NCBI GenBank assembly: GCA_023376005.1
Contig: CM042180.1
Span: 43,571,413 to 43,635,412, forward strand
Reading direction: 5' to 3'
DNA length: 64,000 nucleotides
Source of the DNA: Doryteuthis pealeii
Taxonomy: Eukaryota > Mollusca > Cephalopoda > Myopsida > Loliginidae
Under the pieces are notes generated by a model. The model worked only from the letters and a program-made list of their open reading frames with translations. It did not search any database and had not been told where the DNA came from. Made by a program: the position numbers and the translations under genes. Positions 63,630-64,000 of the stretch are shown one piece after another. The first letter of the stretch is position 1. Every line of letters starts with the position of its first letter.

Positions 63630-63891
63630 TGATGGTATGTTCCGTGTCTCGTTTTTAAGGAAAATATACATGACACATACAATTGATAGACAACTGCATC
63701 CTAATAAATAACCATTAACACAAATCGATTCTAACTTATTGTTTACTTTTTGATTCTACAAAAATCAACATCCGGTGTGAGACCTTTTTGAATCGAAAGT
63801 CAGCGTTCCTTCGAAACGAACATTTTAATGCCATTAACACACACGTAAATCGACTGCTATTAAATCGGTGTCTCGATTAATTCAGTGGATT

Positions 63892-63931
63892 TAACCCTGA
63901 AGATTTCTTATGGTGAAACTCGAGTAGGTTA
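63892..63931 (+). ncRNA. Hammerhead ribozyme motif (ACTCGAGT family), third copy
   Basis: TAACC/GGTTA stem I, core CTGAAGA, damaged stem II (TTCTTATGGT), GAA, ACTCGAGT, A. Confidence 0.5.
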
Positions 63932-64000
63932 TCTCTGGTACCCATTTCATAAATATATATATATATATATTATATATATATATATATAATGAAAAATACA

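Larger units (their letters stand above)
60122..63999 (+). repeat. Third copy of the inner palindrome segment
   Basis: 60,315-63,999 repeats 49,394-53,045 in the same orientation with scattered 1-bp insertions and deletions. It extends further left than the palindrome copies (60,122-60,314 is LINE sequence missing at 49.4 kb). It runs off the window end. Confidence 0.88.

Overview
This window reads as gene-poor, repeat-saturated DNA from an invertebrate animal. I found no host protein-coding gene, rRNA or true tRNA gene. The base composition is AT-rich, (TA)n, (CA)n and (GA)n microsatellites are everywhere, and most remaining sequence can be assigned to eukaryotic mobile DNA: tRNA-derived SINEs, 5'-truncated non-LTR retrotransposons (LINEs), non-autonomous Helitrons and elements carrying hammerhead ribozymes. 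This mix fits a lophotrochozoan, perhaps a mollusc, but the species assignment is a guess. Long open frames in the window come from simple repeats and satellites rather than genes.

Layout. 0.5-10.7 kb: Helitron-like elements, several abutting head to tail, plus a 1.2-kb polypyrimidine tract (1.9-3.1 kb) and a decayed LINE (5.9-6.4 kb). 10.8-13.6 kb: LINE and retroposon fragments ending in a tandem array of retroposon tails. 14.1-19.3 kb and 22-27 kb: Helitrons, inverted-repeat elements and tRNA-like elements set into (TA)n tracts, many with hammerhead motifs. 20.2-21.6 kb: a 120-bp satellite. 24.1-25.7 kb: retroposons with clear target-site duplications. 27.8-29.7 kb: a triplicated block with SINEs. 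30,232-30,331: a 100-N assembly gap. 33.7-36.4 kb: a 30-bp and a 34-bp satellite. 36.4-37.1 kb: the 3' end of an R2/R4-type LINE. 38-40.6 kb: more copies of the 600-bp retroposon.

40.6-59.4 kb is one giant imperfect palindrome centred near 49,462. A third copy of its inner 3.7 kb follows at 60.1-64.0 kb. The outer right arm and the third copy carry many single-base indels and one stray N, which looks like unpolished long-read sequence used to close a gap. The duplication structure should therefore be checked in reads before biology is built on it.

The most interesting signal is recurrent type I-like hammerhead ribozyme architecture. A CUGANGA core lies between stem I strands, followed by a stem II hairpin, GAA, a self-complementary stem III (ACACGTGT, ACTCGAGT, AGCGCT, ATAAGTTAT), the cleavage nucleotide and the closing stem I strand. 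At least four loci keep all pairings or nearly so (15,457; 19,203; 22,946; 53,687). Three of these sit just downstream of a tRNA-like A-box/B-box region, and many relatives occur as head-to-head inverted pairs inside (TA)n. This resembles the ribozymes known from Penelope-like retroelements and from the tRNA-like Sm-alpha elements of schistosomes.
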